A stretch of DNA of 64,000 bases, from NCBI GenBank assembly GCA_011799875.1, contig CM022299.1, forward strand, positions 29,849,996 to 29,913,995. The letters are read 5' to 3'. This document shows positions 10,862-23,658 of this stretch, in pieces. Position 1 is the first letter of the stretch; each line of letters opens with the position of its first letter. Origin of the DNA: Thinopyrum elongatum. Taxonomy: Eukaryota > Streptophyta > Magnoliopsida > Poales > Poaceae. Both the position numbers and the translations under genes were made by a program. The notes beneath the pieces were generated by a model. The model did no database searches and was not told the origin of the DNA. It saw nothing but the letters and a program-made list of their open reading frames with translations.

Positions 10862-12960
10862 AATTAAGAAGTAGAAGGAAAAAGTTCGGGGTATCCGCAC
10901 GAAGATTATCCTCGCGTTCCCAAGTGGCTTCATCTTCAGTATGATTTGACACTGTACTTTGAGGAACTTGGTAACCTTTGACGGGGCGACGTTCAGCTTG
11001 ATCGAGAATGCGGATCGGATGCTCCTTATAAGAAGATCATCTTGCAATTCGAGCACCTCGTGATCCACTGCTCGGTGGGGAGATTCTTGAAGCATTGACG
11101 AAGTTGCGACACATGGAAGACGTCGTGGATATAGAGAATTGCGGCGGCAATTCCCAATTTATACGCCACCTGTCCACGCCTAGCAACAATGCGGAAAGGA
11201 CCAATGTAGCGCGGAGCTAACTTGCCCTAATTCCAAAACGGTGAGTGCCCTTCATAGGAGTGACTCGCAGATAAACTTGATCACCAGGGTTGATAAGTCA
11301 AACCCCATCGTTTGCGATCATAGTTGCTTCTGGCGGTCCTGAGCTCGCCTTGAGATTTTCCCGGACAATACGAACTTGTTCTTCAGCGTGTTGAATAATT
11401 TCTGGACCAACAAGAGGTCGTTCCCAGTTTCTGACCAATTCAGAGGGGTTCGACACTTACGTCCATAGAGAACTTAAAGGGGGCCATTTTCAAGCTGGCT
11501 TGATAGCTGTTGTTATAGGAGAACTCGGCATATGGAAGAGATTCTTCCCACTTTTGCCAAACGATATAACACAAGCTCGCAACATGTGCTTAAGCACTTG
11601 GGTGACTCGCTCAACTGGCCTTGGGATTGGGGGTGATAAGCTGAACTCCAAGTAATATGAGTTCCCATAGGCCTTTTGGAAACTTTCCCGAAAATGACAG
11701 TGAATATGCTGCCACGGTCTGAACTTATCTCTTTGGAATACCGTGGAGTGAAACAATTCTGGAGATAAAACTCTGCTAACTGACAGAAGTGATCGTCTCC
11801 TTGACAGGCAGAAAGTGTGCAACTTTGGAGAGTGTGGTCGACGACGACAAGAATAGCATCGTGACCCTTCTGTGACCTGGGAAGTCCTGTAATGAAAATC
11901 CATCTGAACCTTATCCATTTCATAGAGGAATAGGCAAAGGTTGCAGATTCCAGCAGGGTTCTGATGTTTGCTTTTAACGCGTCGACACAATCACATTCAG
12001 CAACAAACGAGCAATGTCCTGCTTCATTTTAGACCACCAGTACCTTTGACGGAGATCACGATACATCTTTGTGCTACCCGGATGAATAGACAGCGGTGTA
12101 TCATGGGGCCTCCTTCATAACCTTGTGTCATAAAGCTAAAGCGAGGTACTACAATGCGGTTTCTAAAATACAAGGTTCCATCTTCAGCACGCGAGAAATC
12201 CCTGTACTTTTCAAGGTGAAGACTTTTCTTCATCAGATCAACTTCACCTCTTTAGCATTGTGCACTCTTAACAGCTTTCTCAAGGTTTGGTTCAACCAAG
12301 GTTTTAAGTATCCTTGGGAACTATCCGATATTAGCTTTCGAAGCTCTTCATACAGAAGTGGTTGCGTAGCTGAACCTCAAGTTCGCAGCATAGGATTTGC
12401 GGCTAACGCATCAGCCATTACAATAGCTTGCCAGGGGTATAAGAAATACCCAAATCATAGTCTGCAATGGTCTCATCCATTTTGCTGACGGAGATTCAGA
12501 GATGGCTGAGTGAAACAAGTACTTCAAGACTTTATGATCCGGGTATATCTCGCAACGCTTACCGGAGGGGGTAATGTCGCCACAACATGCAGTGCATAGA
12601 TGACAGCAGCTAGTTCTTGATCCTGAACGGGATAATTCTCTTCCGTGGGCGAAACTGACGAGAGCCATAGGCAAATCACTTTACGCTCTTGCATTAGGAT
12701 ACAGCCTAATCCTTCACGGGATGCGTCACAATAGATCACAAAGTCTTTGCGGGTATCTGGAGGAGAAAGTACTGGGGTATTGTAACGGATTGACATCTGC
12801 CCCAGTGGATAAAGAATGTACTCTGGAGTATCCCTGCTCGAACAGCTGGTAGCTGCGTCGCAGGGTGTGGTGGAAACAAACGATCCATCTGAAACAGAGG
12901 AAAACTCATGATTGTCAAAAGACAAGGAGAAGTATAAACCGATTCGGAGAGAAAGGTTAA
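10862..12960 (-). pseudogene. pol: Gypsy pol fragment, internal copy 1 (RNase H, integrase, chromodomain), heavily frameshifted
   Basis: This is base for base alignable with the intact copy at 18186-20375. Pieces of the same protein occur in several frames: RNase H near 12520-12790 ([20 protein letters not shown]), integrase near 11513-11990 and the start of the chromodomain near 10900-11090. At least a dozen single-base gaps or insertions, many in short homopolymers, separate them. Substitutions are few. That pattern is unusual for natural decay, where substitutions dominate, and resembles uncorrected long-read sequence. I would not treat these breaks as biological without checking reads. 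Confidence 0.75.
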
Positions 12961-13256
12961 CAAAAACATGGAAAGGAAAATGATTATCAGACTAATCAGA
13001 CAATGGCGGGAAACGCACATATATCCAGCTCTCCGGGTGACGAGAATTACGAGATCCTAAGTGTCGGCGTTAGTAAACTTTAGTTAACCGAAAGAAGAGA
13101 GGTCAGAGTCCCAGAGTAAAGATGAGGAATAAAAGATACTAATACCTCCCAATTGGCGAAGTGGGCCCGTAAGCACACAGCAAGTTAGTAAAACAGTTTT
13201 GTTTCTAGACTCAACTTCGGCCAAGGAGTTGGAAAGGGGATTCCTACAGGCAGTCG

Positions 13257-13268
13257 GCTCTGATACCA
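13257..13268 (-). other. Primer binding site, internal copy 1
   Basis: TGGTATCAGAGC on the minus strand, complementary to the 3' end of initiator tRNA-Met, three bases from the start of LTR B. Confidence 0.8.
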
Positions 13269-13271
13269 ACT

Positions 13272-14034
13272 TGTGGACGCCCCGGCCCGATCGTGCACTA
13301 ATCATACACGCAAATGCACACGATCAAGCCTAAGGACTCACGGGAAGATATCACAACACAACTCTAAATCATAAAATAAGTCATACAAGCTTTATTACAA
13401 GCCAGGGGCCTCGAGGGCTCGAATACATAAGCTTGCGAACAAGCGTCAGCGGAAGCATCAGATATTGAGTACAGATATGAAATAGAAACAGAAAAGCCTT
13501 TAGAAAGGCGGGGCAAAATTAAAACACTACGATCGAAAGGCGAGGCCTCCTGCCTGGGACCCTCCGATCCTACTCCTGGGCGTCCAGTCAACTCTAGTAA
13601 GTATCCATCCTCTGGGTAGTAGTAGTAGCGATCGTCGGGGCACTGTCTCAGGGGCTCCGTCCTCTGGTCACGTCAAATGATATGGGGGAAAAAGGAAAAC
13701 AAAAGCAACCGTGAGTACTCAGAGAGTACTCAGCAAGCAAGGACCCACTAATATGCAACATTATCAAGGGGAGGCTTGTATATGTGGACTGGGCTGCAGA
13801 AAGTGCCAGAATAGAGAGAAGGCCTAGTCCTATCGAAGACTAGCACTCAGCGGTTTTGCAGCATAGTAGAAGAGAGTAGAATAAACAAACCATATAAGTT
13901 AGCAGTAATAATATCAACCTCACCCAGAGGATCCTTTCTCGACTCCCTGCGAGGAAAGCAATCCCAGAGCCATAAAGTCATCAAACCTCGTCCTGAGATC
14001 CTTTCTCGACTCCCTGTGAGAAAGCGATCCCAGA
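13272..14034 (-). repeat. Gypsy LTR B, truncated
   Basis: This opens like the other LTRs, with one inserted G in the terminal motif. It follows LTR A for about 760 bases, to the equivalent of about 7263, then breaks off into G-rich repeat units. Dense single-base indels relative to LTRs A and D. Confidence 0.75.
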
Positions 14035-14165
14035 GCCCATATGATCAAAGGGGGGGCTTGCCTGGTTGCTCGGGTCGGCAAGGGCAAGGTCGTCATGGGC
14101 GATATCGGTTGCTCAAAGGGGGGGGGGGCTTGCTGGTTGTGTCGGTGGCAAGGGCAAGGTCGTTA
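14035..14165. repeat. Out-of-place G-tract repeat units at the LTR B / flank junction
   Basis: Two units of a roughly 65-base LTR repeat (ATCAAAGGGGGGGCTTGC type, containing runs of 7-11 G) that in LTR D lie at about 21397-21590. Here they join the truncated LTR B to a copy of the Sirevirus flank. Likely a stitching point. Confidence 0.6.
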
Positions 14166-14237
14166 TATGACAAAGAAAACCAGCTGTCAAGACAAGTTCC
14201 TCAGCTGCAATGCCCTCACGACCAAGCTCTTCAAAGC
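14166..14237 (+). repeat. Second copy of the Sirevirus flank, ending in AAAGC
   Basis: 72 bases almost identical to 6428-6498, the Sirevirus sequence left of the gypsy insertion, including the AAAGC target site and one extra A. A flank copied together with the element start is not produced by transposition. Confidence 0.9.
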
Positions 14238-17200
14238 TGTGACGCCCCCGGCCCGATGTGCACTAATCATACACGCAAATGTCACACGATCAAGCCTAAG
14301 GACTCACGGGAAGATATCACAACACAACTTAAATCAAATAAAGTCATACAAGCTTTATATTACAAGCCAGGGGCCTCGAGGGCTGAATACATAAGCTTGC
14401 GAACAAGCGTCAGCGGAAGATCAGATATCTGAGTACAGATATGAAATAGAAACAAAAAGGCCTTTAGAAAGGCGGGACAAAATAAAACACTACGATCGAA
14501 AGGCGAAGGCCTCCTGCCTGGGACCCTCCGATCTATCCTGGTTTGAGTCAACTCGTAGTGTATCCATCCTGTGGTAGTAGGTAGTAGCGATCGTCGGGGC
14601 ATCTGTCTCAGGGGGCTCCGTCCTTGGTCACGTCACAAACGATATGGGGAGAAAAAGGAAAACAAAGCAACCGTGAGTACTCAGAAGTACTCAGCAAGCA
14701 AGGACACTACACTACATATGCAACATTATCAGAGGGAGGGCTGTATATGTGGACTGGGCTGCAGAAATGCCAGAATAGAGAGAAGGCCTAGTCCTATCGA
14801 AGACTAGCATCTTCAGCGGTCTTGCGCAGTAGAAGAGAGTAGAACAATACCATATAATGTAGCAGTAATAATATCAACCTCACCCAGAGATCCTTTTCTC
14901 GACTCCCTGCGAGAAAGCAACCCAGAGCCATAAAGTCATCAAACCTCGTCCTGAGATCCTTCTCGACTCCCTGTGAGAAAGCGATCCCAGAGCCAATACA
15001 GTCATCAACTTGTTAACGTTCTCAAGGGTCCAGTTCTAGTTGTATCGATCAGGGATACAACCCGAGTGTCCTTTACGTAGGACCGGCTATCGATAGAAGT
15101 GTTCTTCCCTGCAGGGGTGCACCAACTTACCCAACACTCGATTAACTTCGGCCGGACACACTTTCCTGGGTCATGCCGGCCTCGGCCAAACAACACATCG
15201 CAACCCTACTACAGCTCAGCAGAGAGCCCCGTCGTGGTCTACATCCTAAGAGCGTAGGTCTGGGCCATCGCCTGTGCACTCCGAGTGTTGCGTGCAGGGG
15301 GAAGCCAGGCACCAGGGGGGCGCGGTCCGTCCCGGCCGCCAGGCTGAACTAGACGCTGACAGAGCTTCGGTGATGCTACGATGCAGAACGCCCATACTAT
15401 GCCCACGTGATGGTTAGTGCTATCAGACCAGAGGCCTGCTCGGATCAATATCCAAATCGTTAATGGACTAGGGCTTGCGGAAACGAGCAGAGACTCACAG
15501 AAAGATGTGACCCCGTCGCCCCGTCTCGAGGACTTGCGGCAAGGGTAGAATGCCCGGCCGCGCCTCGTATTCACCACTCGGGCCACCACAATGGCAACCC
15601 GCCTTCACATCACACGCGGGGACCCCTCAGGGTCGACCCGCCTTTCCAAGTAACATTGTAAAGTCCAAGTATCGTGTGTTCAATAACATCAGGGAATCCG
15701 AGGTATCACCCTCATTGAATTCCCACTCGATGTATCCGTCAAGGTGAACTCGGAGGAATCATCCTCACGTGTCCACACTTGAGGTGGTTGTACGACAGCG
15801 TCGTTATCGGAAGCGGTGGAGGAGGAATCAACCGATGACCACGACCGAATAGCTACTCACAGAGTTAACATCGAAGTGCTACAAGAGGTTCACCCTCGGC
15901 ACTCGATATAAACGTGCAGTGTCGTTACAACTAAGGGGGGTGATGTGCTGGGTGTCGGGTCCTGGTTTCAATCCCGTTGATCGGGTCTTCTGACGATCCA
16001 GCGCGGCAGTCGGGGTAAGTGGGTCACTGATAGGCTCTACTACCCAGCCTAGACTAAACAGTTTAGGATATGCAGGTAAATATCAACAGAGGCTACAATA
16101 AACAGGCTATGCATCAGAATAGGTAAAGCAAGTAGCAACAGCAATTCTAATGCAAGCAGGAAATTAGAATGGGCGATGTCGGTATGCTCAAAGGGGGGGG
16201 CTTGCCTGGTTGGTCGGCGGCAAGGGCAAGGTCGTCTATGGTGTCTCGGGCAGGAGCTGCGTCGGTTCTCGGGGACGACGTCGGGGTCGGGGGCTATCGA
16301 GAGAGAAGAGGGGGAGGAAACAGTAAAATATATAGCAAACATGAGCAGACAAATACGATACACGGTGCTAGGGGTAGTCTAACGCAGCATCAAAAGTAAC
16401 AGACAGAGCGGGAGAATATCTGACGAATTTCCCGGGTCTTTGGAATTATCGGACAGAGGATAAGAGGGGAACGGTTGCAAGTTCGGATAGTTAGAGACGC
16501 GTGACGGACGAACGGAGCGCGTATTCGAATTCGTCTGCGTTCTGAGCAACTTTCATGTACAAAGTTTTTCATCGGAGTTAGGATTATTTAAAATGATTTT
16601 CTAAAGTTTTTATTAATTTCTGGAATTTATTTAATTATTTAAAATAAACATTACCCAAATAGTAAAAGATGACGTCAGCATGACATCATGCTGACGTCAG
16701 CAGTCATTAGGGGTAGTTTAAGTTAACTAATTAATTAGTCTAATTAAACAGGATTAATTAAATTAATTATCTAATTATTTATTTTAATTATTTTGTTATT
16801 ATTATATTTCATTTTAGCTAGCACATGGCTAGGGGCGGACACGTCCGGACGCGCACCCAAATGGGGCGGACATGTCCGGAGCGTGCCCATTTGGGACCGG
16901 ACATGTCCGGTGCCCAAATGGAACGGAGGGCCGGGACGGGGGCGCGGAAGGGCGAGGCGCGGCAGGGACAGGGGTCGCGAGGGGGCCAGGGGCGCCGAGG
17001 GGGGGCGTGTAGGGGCCGGCTCCCCACCCTGGGCGGCGGTCGCACGGCGTGGGGAGGCGGTGCGCACAGGGGTGCTGGCGGCGGAGCGGGGACCGGAGCG
17101 CGACAGAGAGGGGGGGGGGAAGAGGAGAGGGGGGTGGACGGGCGTGTACGTGGGGGCCGAGTGAGGTGGCCGGCGACGGGGGACGAGGAGGTGGACGACA

Positions 17201-18149
17201 GGTGTGGGGAGGAGGAGGAGAGGCAGTCCGGCGGGGAGGCGGCGGCGAGGACAAGGTGGGACTGGCGGGGAGAGGCGAGGGAGGCAGGCGTAGGCGAGAG
17301 GCAGATGCGAGGGGAGCGATCGGAGGCGGAGAGGGCGAGGACGGTGGACCCGGCGAGGGGAGAGGCGAGGAGGCGGCGTCGGGCGAGCAGATGGCGCGGG
17401 GAGGCGCGCCGGGCGGCGTCGGCCGGGCGCCGAGCTCCAGGGGCGGCGGGCCGCGGGGCGCGTCGGGAGGGAGGAGGAGGCGCGAGGGGAAAAGGGGGGG
17501 AGTGGGGAAGGAGATGAGCGAGGGGGGGTGGGGGTAGCGCTAGGGTGTCCGCAACTAGATCAGTTATAAAGAACGTTCGGCCCGAGCGGGAGGTATAGGC
17601 CAGGGGGTGGGGAGTGGGCCGGCCTGGGTGGTGGCCTGGTGGCCAGCTGGGCCACGGCCCAGTTGGTCCGGGGGGGGGCTTTTCCTTTTTTACTTTTTTT
17701 ATATATTATTTATTTTCCTTTTCTGTTTTCTCTTTTATTTTTATTCCAAAAGACTTTTGTAAAATATGAGACTTGCTCCATTATTTACAGTGCATTATCT
17801 GTCACTGCTAGAAATTGGTTTGGGGTCCATATCTTTTTGTTTGGATTTTATTTAAATTGAAAAAGGATTGAATAGTGCTATGTTGCTGCTGTTTCTAGTT
17901 GTTTGAGTCCTTTTACAATTTCAACTAATGTTGCAATCTTTTTTACAAATGCTATGGGAATATTTGCAACATGAGGCACATTTTGGTTTTCCAGTTTGAA
18001 CAACTTTTATTTCCCACTTTAGTTTAAATCTGAATTTTGACTTAGGAGTTGAAATGCAATATGATGCTACTGATGATCATGCACTGTTAAGCTTGCTGAC
18101 ATGTCATTATCAAAAGTGATTACTGTAGTTAACCACCGGGGGTGTTACA
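14238..18149 (-). repeat. Gypsy LTR C
   Basis: A complete LTR from TGTGACGCC to GGTGTTACA, about 3.9 kb. It has many single-base gaps relative to A and D. It holds one TGACGTCA palindrome and one G-tract unit (about 16170-16240), and has no counterpart of the unique segment in LTR D. Confidence 0.8.
16670..16699. promoter_or_regulatory. 30-bp palindrome with two TGACGTCA boxes (LTR C)
   Basis: Identical to the palindrome at 8970, in the same LTR context. It is followed about 140-220 bases later by the CCGGACATGTCCGG palindromes. Confidence 0.6.
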
Positions 18150-18163
18150 AATCTCCTCTACTA
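18150..18163 (-). other. Polypurine tract of the chromodomain gypsy
   Basis: On the minus strand, TAGTAGAGGAGATT directly precedes the LTR start TGTAACACC; this is the plus-strand primer of reverse transcription. The same sequence is at 10828-10841 in copy 1. Confidence 0.65.
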
Positions 18164-18185
18164 ACAAGAATTCTCGTCCCGAGAA

Positions 18186-20375
18186 TTAAGAAGTAGAAGG
18201 AAAAAGTTCGGGGTATTCCGCACGAAGATTATCCTCGCGTTCCCAAGTGGCTTCATCTTCAGTATGATTTGACCACTGTACTTTGAGGAACTTGGTAACC
18301 TTCTGACGGGTCCGACGTTCAGCTTGATCGAGAATGCGGATCGGATGCTCCTTATAAGATAGATCATCTTGCAATTCGAGCACCTCGTGATCCACTGCTC
18401 GGTGCGGAGATTCCTTGAAGCATTGACGAAGTTGCGACACATGGAAGACGTCGTGGATATGAGAGAATTGCGGCGGCAATTCCAATTTATACGCCACCTG
18501 TCCACGCCTAGCAACAATGCGGAAAGGACCAATGTAGCGCGGAGCTAACTTGCCCTTAATTCCAAAACGGTGAGTGCCCTTCATAGGAGTGACTCGCAGA
18601 TAAACTTGATCACCAGGTTGATAAGTCAAACCCCATCGTTTGCGATCATAGTTGCTCTTCTGGCGGTCCTGAGCCGCCTTGAGATTTTCCCGGACAATAC
18701 GAACTTGTTCTTCAGCGTGTTGAATAATTTCTGGACCAACAAGAGGTCGTTCCCCAGTTTCTGACCAATTCAGAGGGGTTCGACACTTACGTCCATAGAG
18801 AACTTCAAAGGGGGCCATTTTCAAGCTGGCTTGATAGCTGTTGTTATAGGAGAACTCGGCATATGGAAGAGATTCTTCCCACTTCTTGCCAAACGATATA
18901 ACACAAGCTCGCAACATGTCTTCAAGCACTTGGTTGACTCGCTCAACTTGGCCTTGGGATTGGGGGTGATAAGCTGAACTCCAAGTAATATGAGTTCCCA
19001 TAGCCTTTTGGAAACTTTCCCAGAAATGACCAGTGAATATGCTGCCACGGTCTGAACTGATCTCTTTTGGAATACCGTGGAGTGAAACAATTCTGGAGAT
19101 ATATAACTCTGCTAACTGACTAGAAGTGATCGTCTCCTTGACAGGCAGAAAGTGTGCAACTTTGGAGAGTTGGTCGACGACGACAAGAATAGCATCGTGA
19201 CCCTTCTGTGACCTGGGAAGTCCTGTAATGAAATCCATCTGAACCTTATCCCATTTCCATAGAGGAATAGGCAACGGTTGCAGAATTCCAGCAGGGTTCT
19301 GATGTTCTGCTTTAACGCGTCGACACACATCACATTCAGCAACATAACGAGCAATGTCCTGCTTCATTTTAGACCACCAGTACCTTTGACGGAGATCACG
19401 ATACATCTTTGTGCTACCCGGATGAATAGACAGCGGTGTATCATGTGCCTCCTTCATAACCTTGTCAGTCATAAGCTCAAAGCGAGGTACTACAATGCGG
19501 TTTCTAAAATACAAGGTTCCATCTTCAGACAGCGAGAAATCCCTGTACTTTTCAAGGTGAAGACTTTTCTTCATCAGATCAACTTCAGCATCTTTAGCTT
19601 GTGCACTCTTAACAGCTTTCTCAAGGTCTGGTTCAACAACCAAGGTTTTTAAGTATCCTTGAGGAACTATCTCGATATTTAGCTTTCGAAGCTCTTCATA
19701 CAGAAGTGGTTGCTGTAGCTGAACCTCAAGTTCGCAGCAATAGGATTTGCGGCTCAACGCATCAGCCATTACATTAGCCTTGCCAGGGGTATAAGAAATA
19801 CCCAAATCATAGTCTGCAATGGTCTCCATCCATCTTTGCTGACGGAGATTCAGAGATGGCTGAGTGAACAAGTACTTCAGACTTTTATGATCCGTGTATA
19901 TCTCGCAACGATTACCGAGGAGGTAATGTCGCCACAACTGCAGTGCATAGATGACAGCAGCTAGTTCTAGATCATGAACGGGATAATTCTCTTCATGTGG
20001 GCGCAACTGACGAGAGCCATAGGCAATCACTTTACGCTCTTGCATTAGGATACAGCCTAATCCTTCACGGGATGCGTCACAATAGATCACAAAGTCTTTG
20101 CGGGTATCTGGAGGAGAAAGTACTGGGGTATTGTAACGGATTGACATCTGCCCCAGTGGATAAAGAATGTACTCTGGATGTATCCCTGCTCGAACAGCTG
20201 GTAGCTGCGTCGCAGGGTGTGGTGGAAACAAACGATCCATCTGAAACAGAGGAAACTCATGATTGTCAAAAGACAAGGAGAAGTATAACCGATCTCGGAG
20301 AGAAAGGTTAAACAAAACAATGGAAAGGAAAATGATTATCAGACTAATCAGATCAATGTCAGGGAAATCGCACAT
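18186..20375 (-). CDS. pol: Gypsy polyprotein remnant: short gag start fused to RNase H, integrase and chromodomain
   Basis: Uninterrupted 729-codon frame; the likely start is the internal Met of [19 protein letters not shown] at about 20240, after a leader. Within about 30 residues it runs into the end of RT and RNase H ([41 protein letters not shown]). Integrase follows, with an HHCC finger (IHPGSTKM...CDVCRRVK) and the triad residues in [20 protein letters not shown] and [17 protein letters not shown] module ([10 protein letters not shown]) and a C-terminal chromodomain ([20 protein letters not shown]) complete it. Protease and the catalytic RT core are absent, yet the join keeps the frame open. 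Integrase plus chromodomain would direct insertion into heterochromatin. Not autonomous. The chromodomain form suggests the Tekay clade. Confidence 0.9.
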   Translation of the reverse strand: MCDFPDIDLISLIIIFLSIVLFNLSLRDRLYFSLSFDNHEFPLFQMDRLFPPHPATQLPAVRAGIHPEYILYPLGQMSIRYNTPVLSPPDTRKDFVIYCDASREGLGCILMQERKVIAYGSRQLRPHEENYPVHDLELAAVIYALQLWRHYLLGNRCEIYTDHKSLKYLFTQPSLNLRQQRWMETIADYDLGISYTPGKANVMADALSRKSYCCELEVQLQQPLLYEELRKLNIEIVPQGYLKTLVVEPDLEKAVKSAQAKDAEVDLMKKSLHLEKYRDFSLSEDGTLYFRNRIVVPRFELMTDKVMKEAHDTPLSIHPGSTKMYRDLRQRYWWSKMKQDIARYVAECDVCRRVKAEHQNPAGILQPLPIPLWKWDKVQMDFITGLPRSQKGHDAILVVVDQLSKVAHFLPVKETITSSQLAELYISRIVSLHGIPKEISSDRGSIFTGHFWESFQKAMGTHITWSSAYHPQSQGQVERVNQVLEDMLRACVISFGKKWEESLPYAEFSYNNSYQASLKMAPFEVLYGRKCRTPLNWSETGERPLVGPEIIQHAEEQVRIVRENLKAAQDRQKSNYDRKRWGLTYQPGDQVYLRVTPMKGTHRFGIKGKLAPRYIGPFRIVARRGQVAYKLELPPQFSHIHDVFHVSQLRQCFKESPHRAVDHEVLELQDDLSYKEHPIRILDQAERRTRQKVTKFLKVQWSNHTEDEATWEREDNLRAEYPELFPSTS

Positions 20376-20618
20376 ATATCCAGCTCTCCGGGTGGACGAG
20401 AATTACGAGATCCTAAGTGTCGGCGTTAGTAAACTTTAGTTAACCCGAAAGGAAGAGAGGTCAGAGTCCCAGAGTAAAGATGAGGAATAAAAGATACTAA
20501 TACCTCCCAATTGGCGACGTGGGCCCGTAAGCCACACAGCCAAGTTAGTAAAACAGTTTTCGGTTACTAGACTCAACTTCGGCCAAGGAATTGGAAAGGG
20601 GGTTCCTACAGGCAGTCG

Positions 20619-20630
20619 GCTCTGATACCA
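20619..20630 (-). other. Primer binding site, internal copy 2
   Basis: TGGTATCAGAGC on the minus strand, an initiator tRNA-Met type PBS, three bases from LTR D. It fixes the element orientation as minus. Confidence 0.85.
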
Positions 20631-21396
20631 ACTTGTGACGCCCCCGGCCCGATCGTGCACTAATCATACACGCAAATGCACACGATCAAGCCTAAGGACT
20701 CACGGGAAGATATCACAACACAACTCTAAAACATAAATAAAGTCATACAAGCTTTATATTACAAGCCAGGGGCCTCGAGGGCTCGAATACATAAGCTTGC
20801 GAACAAGCGTCAGCGGAAGCATCAAATATCTGAGTACAGATATGAAATAGAAACAGAAAGGCCTTTAGAAAGGCGGGGCAAAATAAAACACTACGATCGA
20901 AAGGCGAAGGCCTCCTGCCTGGGACCCTCCGATCCTACTCCTGGTCGTCAGTCAACTCGTAGTAGTATCCATCCTCTGGGTAGTAGTAGTAGCGATCGTC
21001 GGGGCATCTGTCTCAGGGGGCTCCGTCCTCTGGTCACGTCAAACTGATATGGGGAGAAAAAGGAAAACAAAGCAACCGTGAGTACTCAGAAGTACTCAGC
21101 AAGCAAGGACCTACACTACATATGCAACATTATCAAGGGGAGGCTGTATATGTGGACTGGGCTGCAGAAATGCCAGAATAGAGAGAAGGCCTAGTCCTAT
21201 CGAAGACTAGCATCTTCAGCGGTCTTGCAGCAGTAGAAGAGAGTAGAACAATACCATATAATGTAGCAGTAATAATATCAACCTCACCCAGAGATCCTTT
21301 CTCGACTCCCTGCGAGAAAATAAAGAAGAATAAAGTATAAAAAAAATAGTCGATAATTTATAGAAATAACATGTGGAAAAAGAGATAAAAGAGAAA

Positions 21397-21590
21397 TATG
21401 ATCAAAGGGGGGGCTTGCTGGTTGTGCGGCAAGGGCAAGGTCTTCTATGGGCGATATCGGTATTGCTCAAAGGGGGGGGGCTTGCCTGGTTGCTCGGTGG
21501 CAAGGCAAGGTCGTCTGGGCGATTCGGTATGCTCAAGGGGGGGGCTTGCCTGGTTGCTCGGCGGCAAGCAAGGTCGTCTATGGAGTCTTC
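21397..21590 (+). repeat. Three tandem G-tract units in LTR D
   Basis: Roughly 65-base units, each with CTCAAAGGGGGGGG-type runs, GCTTGCCTGGTTGCTCGG and GGCAAGGTCGTC. LTR A (8460-8530) and LTR C have one unit each. The unit differences are small indels, several within G runs. Confidence 0.75.
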
Positions 21591-22021
21591 GGGCTCCGGA
21601 GCTGCGTCGGTCTCGGGGACGACGTCGGGGTCGGGGCTATCGAGAGAAAGAGGGGGAGGAAACAGTATAAATATATAGCAAACCATGAAGCATGACAAAT
21701 ACGATACACGGTGCTAGGGGTAGTCTAACGCAGCATCACACGTAACAGACGGAGCGGGAGAATATCTGACGATATTTCCCGGGTCTTTGGAATTATCGGA
21801 CAGAGGATAAGAGGGGAACGGTTGCAAGTTCGGATAGTTAGAGACGCGTGACGGACGAACGGAGCGCGTATTCGAATTCGTCTCGTCGTTCTGAGCAACT
21901 TTCTTGTACAAAGTTTTTCCATCGGAGTTACGGATTATTTAAAATGATTTTCTAAAGTTTTTATTAATTTCTGGAATTTATTTAATTATTTAAAATAAAC
22001 ATTATCCAGAATAGTAAAAGA

Positions 22022-22051
22022 TGACGTCAGCATGACATCATGCTGACGTCA
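22022..22051. promoter_or_regulatory. 30-bp palindrome with two TGACGTCA boxes (LTR D)
   Basis: Same 14+2+14 palindrome as in LTRs A and C. It is followed at about 22190-22270 by two CCGGACATGTCCGG palindromes. Confidence 0.6.
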
Positions 22052-22586
22052 GCAGTCATTAGGGTTAGTTTAAGTTAACTAATTAATTAGTCTAATTAAA
22101 CAGGATTAATTAAATTAATTATCTAATTATTTATTTTAATTATTTTGTTTATTATTATTTATTTTTATTTTAGCTAGCACATGGCTAGGGCGGACACGTC
22201 CGGACGCGCACCCAAATGGGGCCGGACATGTCCGGAGCGTGCCCATTTGGGACCGGACATGTCCGGTGCCCAAATGGCACGCGCGGGCGCGGACGGGGGG
22301 GCGCGGACGGGCGAGGCCGTGGCAGCGCACGGCCAGGGGGTGAGCGGGCGCACAGGGCGCGGTCGCCGCGGCTGGGCGCGCGGCCGGCGGGTCCGCGTGG
22401 GGCGAGGCGGCGGTGACCACCGGGGTGCTGGGGAGCGGGGACCGGAGCGCGACGGAGGGGGGGGGAGAGGAGAGCGGGGCGGCGGCGGGCGTACTCACGT
22501 TGGGGGCCGAGTCGAGGCTGGCCGGCGACGGGGGCGAGAAGGTGGCGCAGGTGTGGGGAGGAGGAGGCGAGGCAGTCCGGCGGGGA

Positions 22587-23658
22587 GCCAGGAACTGGAT
22601 GGGAAGAGAAGTGCGAACGGCGGGGAGAAGGAGACTAGGACGTAACTAATTCGCTTTTGAGGGAGAGGAGACGCCTCCCCGGGTCGGAGGGACGGGGAGG
22701 GAGAGGAAGAGAGAGAGGGGACGTCCGGATGGGGGACCAAGAGCCATGCAGCTCACCCGAGAAGGGCGGCCGAGAAAGGAGAGAGGAGAGGAGAGGAAGG
22801 AGGAGGAGGTGAGGGAGAGAAGAGAGAGAGGTAAAAGGGGGCCGCGTGACACCCTAGGCTTAACCCCTCCAAATGCATCTAGTGCAATTCAGACATCGCA
22901 ACGCCAAGGAAGGCATTCTACTCATCCCCAAGAAATGACCAATTGCACCTTATTCCATCTTACCAATGCGCCTACGAGCAGAAAGATATGACAGGTTCCA
23001 GCCTCCACCTACACACGGGGCTCATCTCTTATAGCTCCTAAATGCCTAGGACCCTGTTCATCTGCTCCACCTTGCTCCTCATCTGTTTTCCAAAGTCACC
23101 CCCTCTGAGGTAGGCACTAACCTCTCAGAAGCTCACAAGCCTCTATCATGGCGACACTACTACAAAAATAAAACGAAGACCATACATTCTACTCCCATCC
23201 TTTCTCATAATCATGATCCACCCTCCTCCAAATGAATAGCGCCAGTCAGCACCACACAGCCACAGATGAACCTCGCCATCACCACATAAGGACATATACA
23301 GGGCCTTTTTCCGCTGGATCGATAAAACAGTCCATAACACAGCCAACCTCAACATACACTTGCTAGGTCCCCCACCCGCGAACCCGCCAACTATCTATCA
23401 GGTTGGCTCTTCAGGCACTACACAACCGTTAATAGTACACGGGGGGCCAATAGGGACCTCAATGTCCACGCCAGGGCTCACGGGGGTAAGCCCAGGAGGA
23501 GGACGTCCACCAGGATCCACCGGCTCCCCCCATGTCCTACATACGCTCCGCCAGGTACAGATTATACAGAAACATCAACCCGATGGAGCCATACAACACC
23601 CAGGATAACGCCACAGGAAATGAGAAGCGAGGGACGCTAGGCAGGAGGGGGAAACTCA
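22587..23658. other. Unique segment inside LTR D, unidentified
   Basis: A stretch with no counterpart in LTRs A or C. The first 250 bases are purine-rich (GAGAGG). The rest is C-rich and A-rich mixed sequence with only short frames (at most about 120 codons) and no recognisable domain. No terminal inverted repeats or target duplication were seen at its edges. Confidence 0.5.

Noticed and set aside
10828..13271. A separate, old, independently decayed gypsy insertion
   Set aside because: Differences from copy 2 are mainly single-base indels with few substitutions, and the shared gag-RNase H junction shows it is the same element. A read-quality cause fits better.
16771..17537. Similar GC-rich frames in LTR C
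   Set aside because: Same composition effect as in LTR A; frame not conserved between LTR copies.
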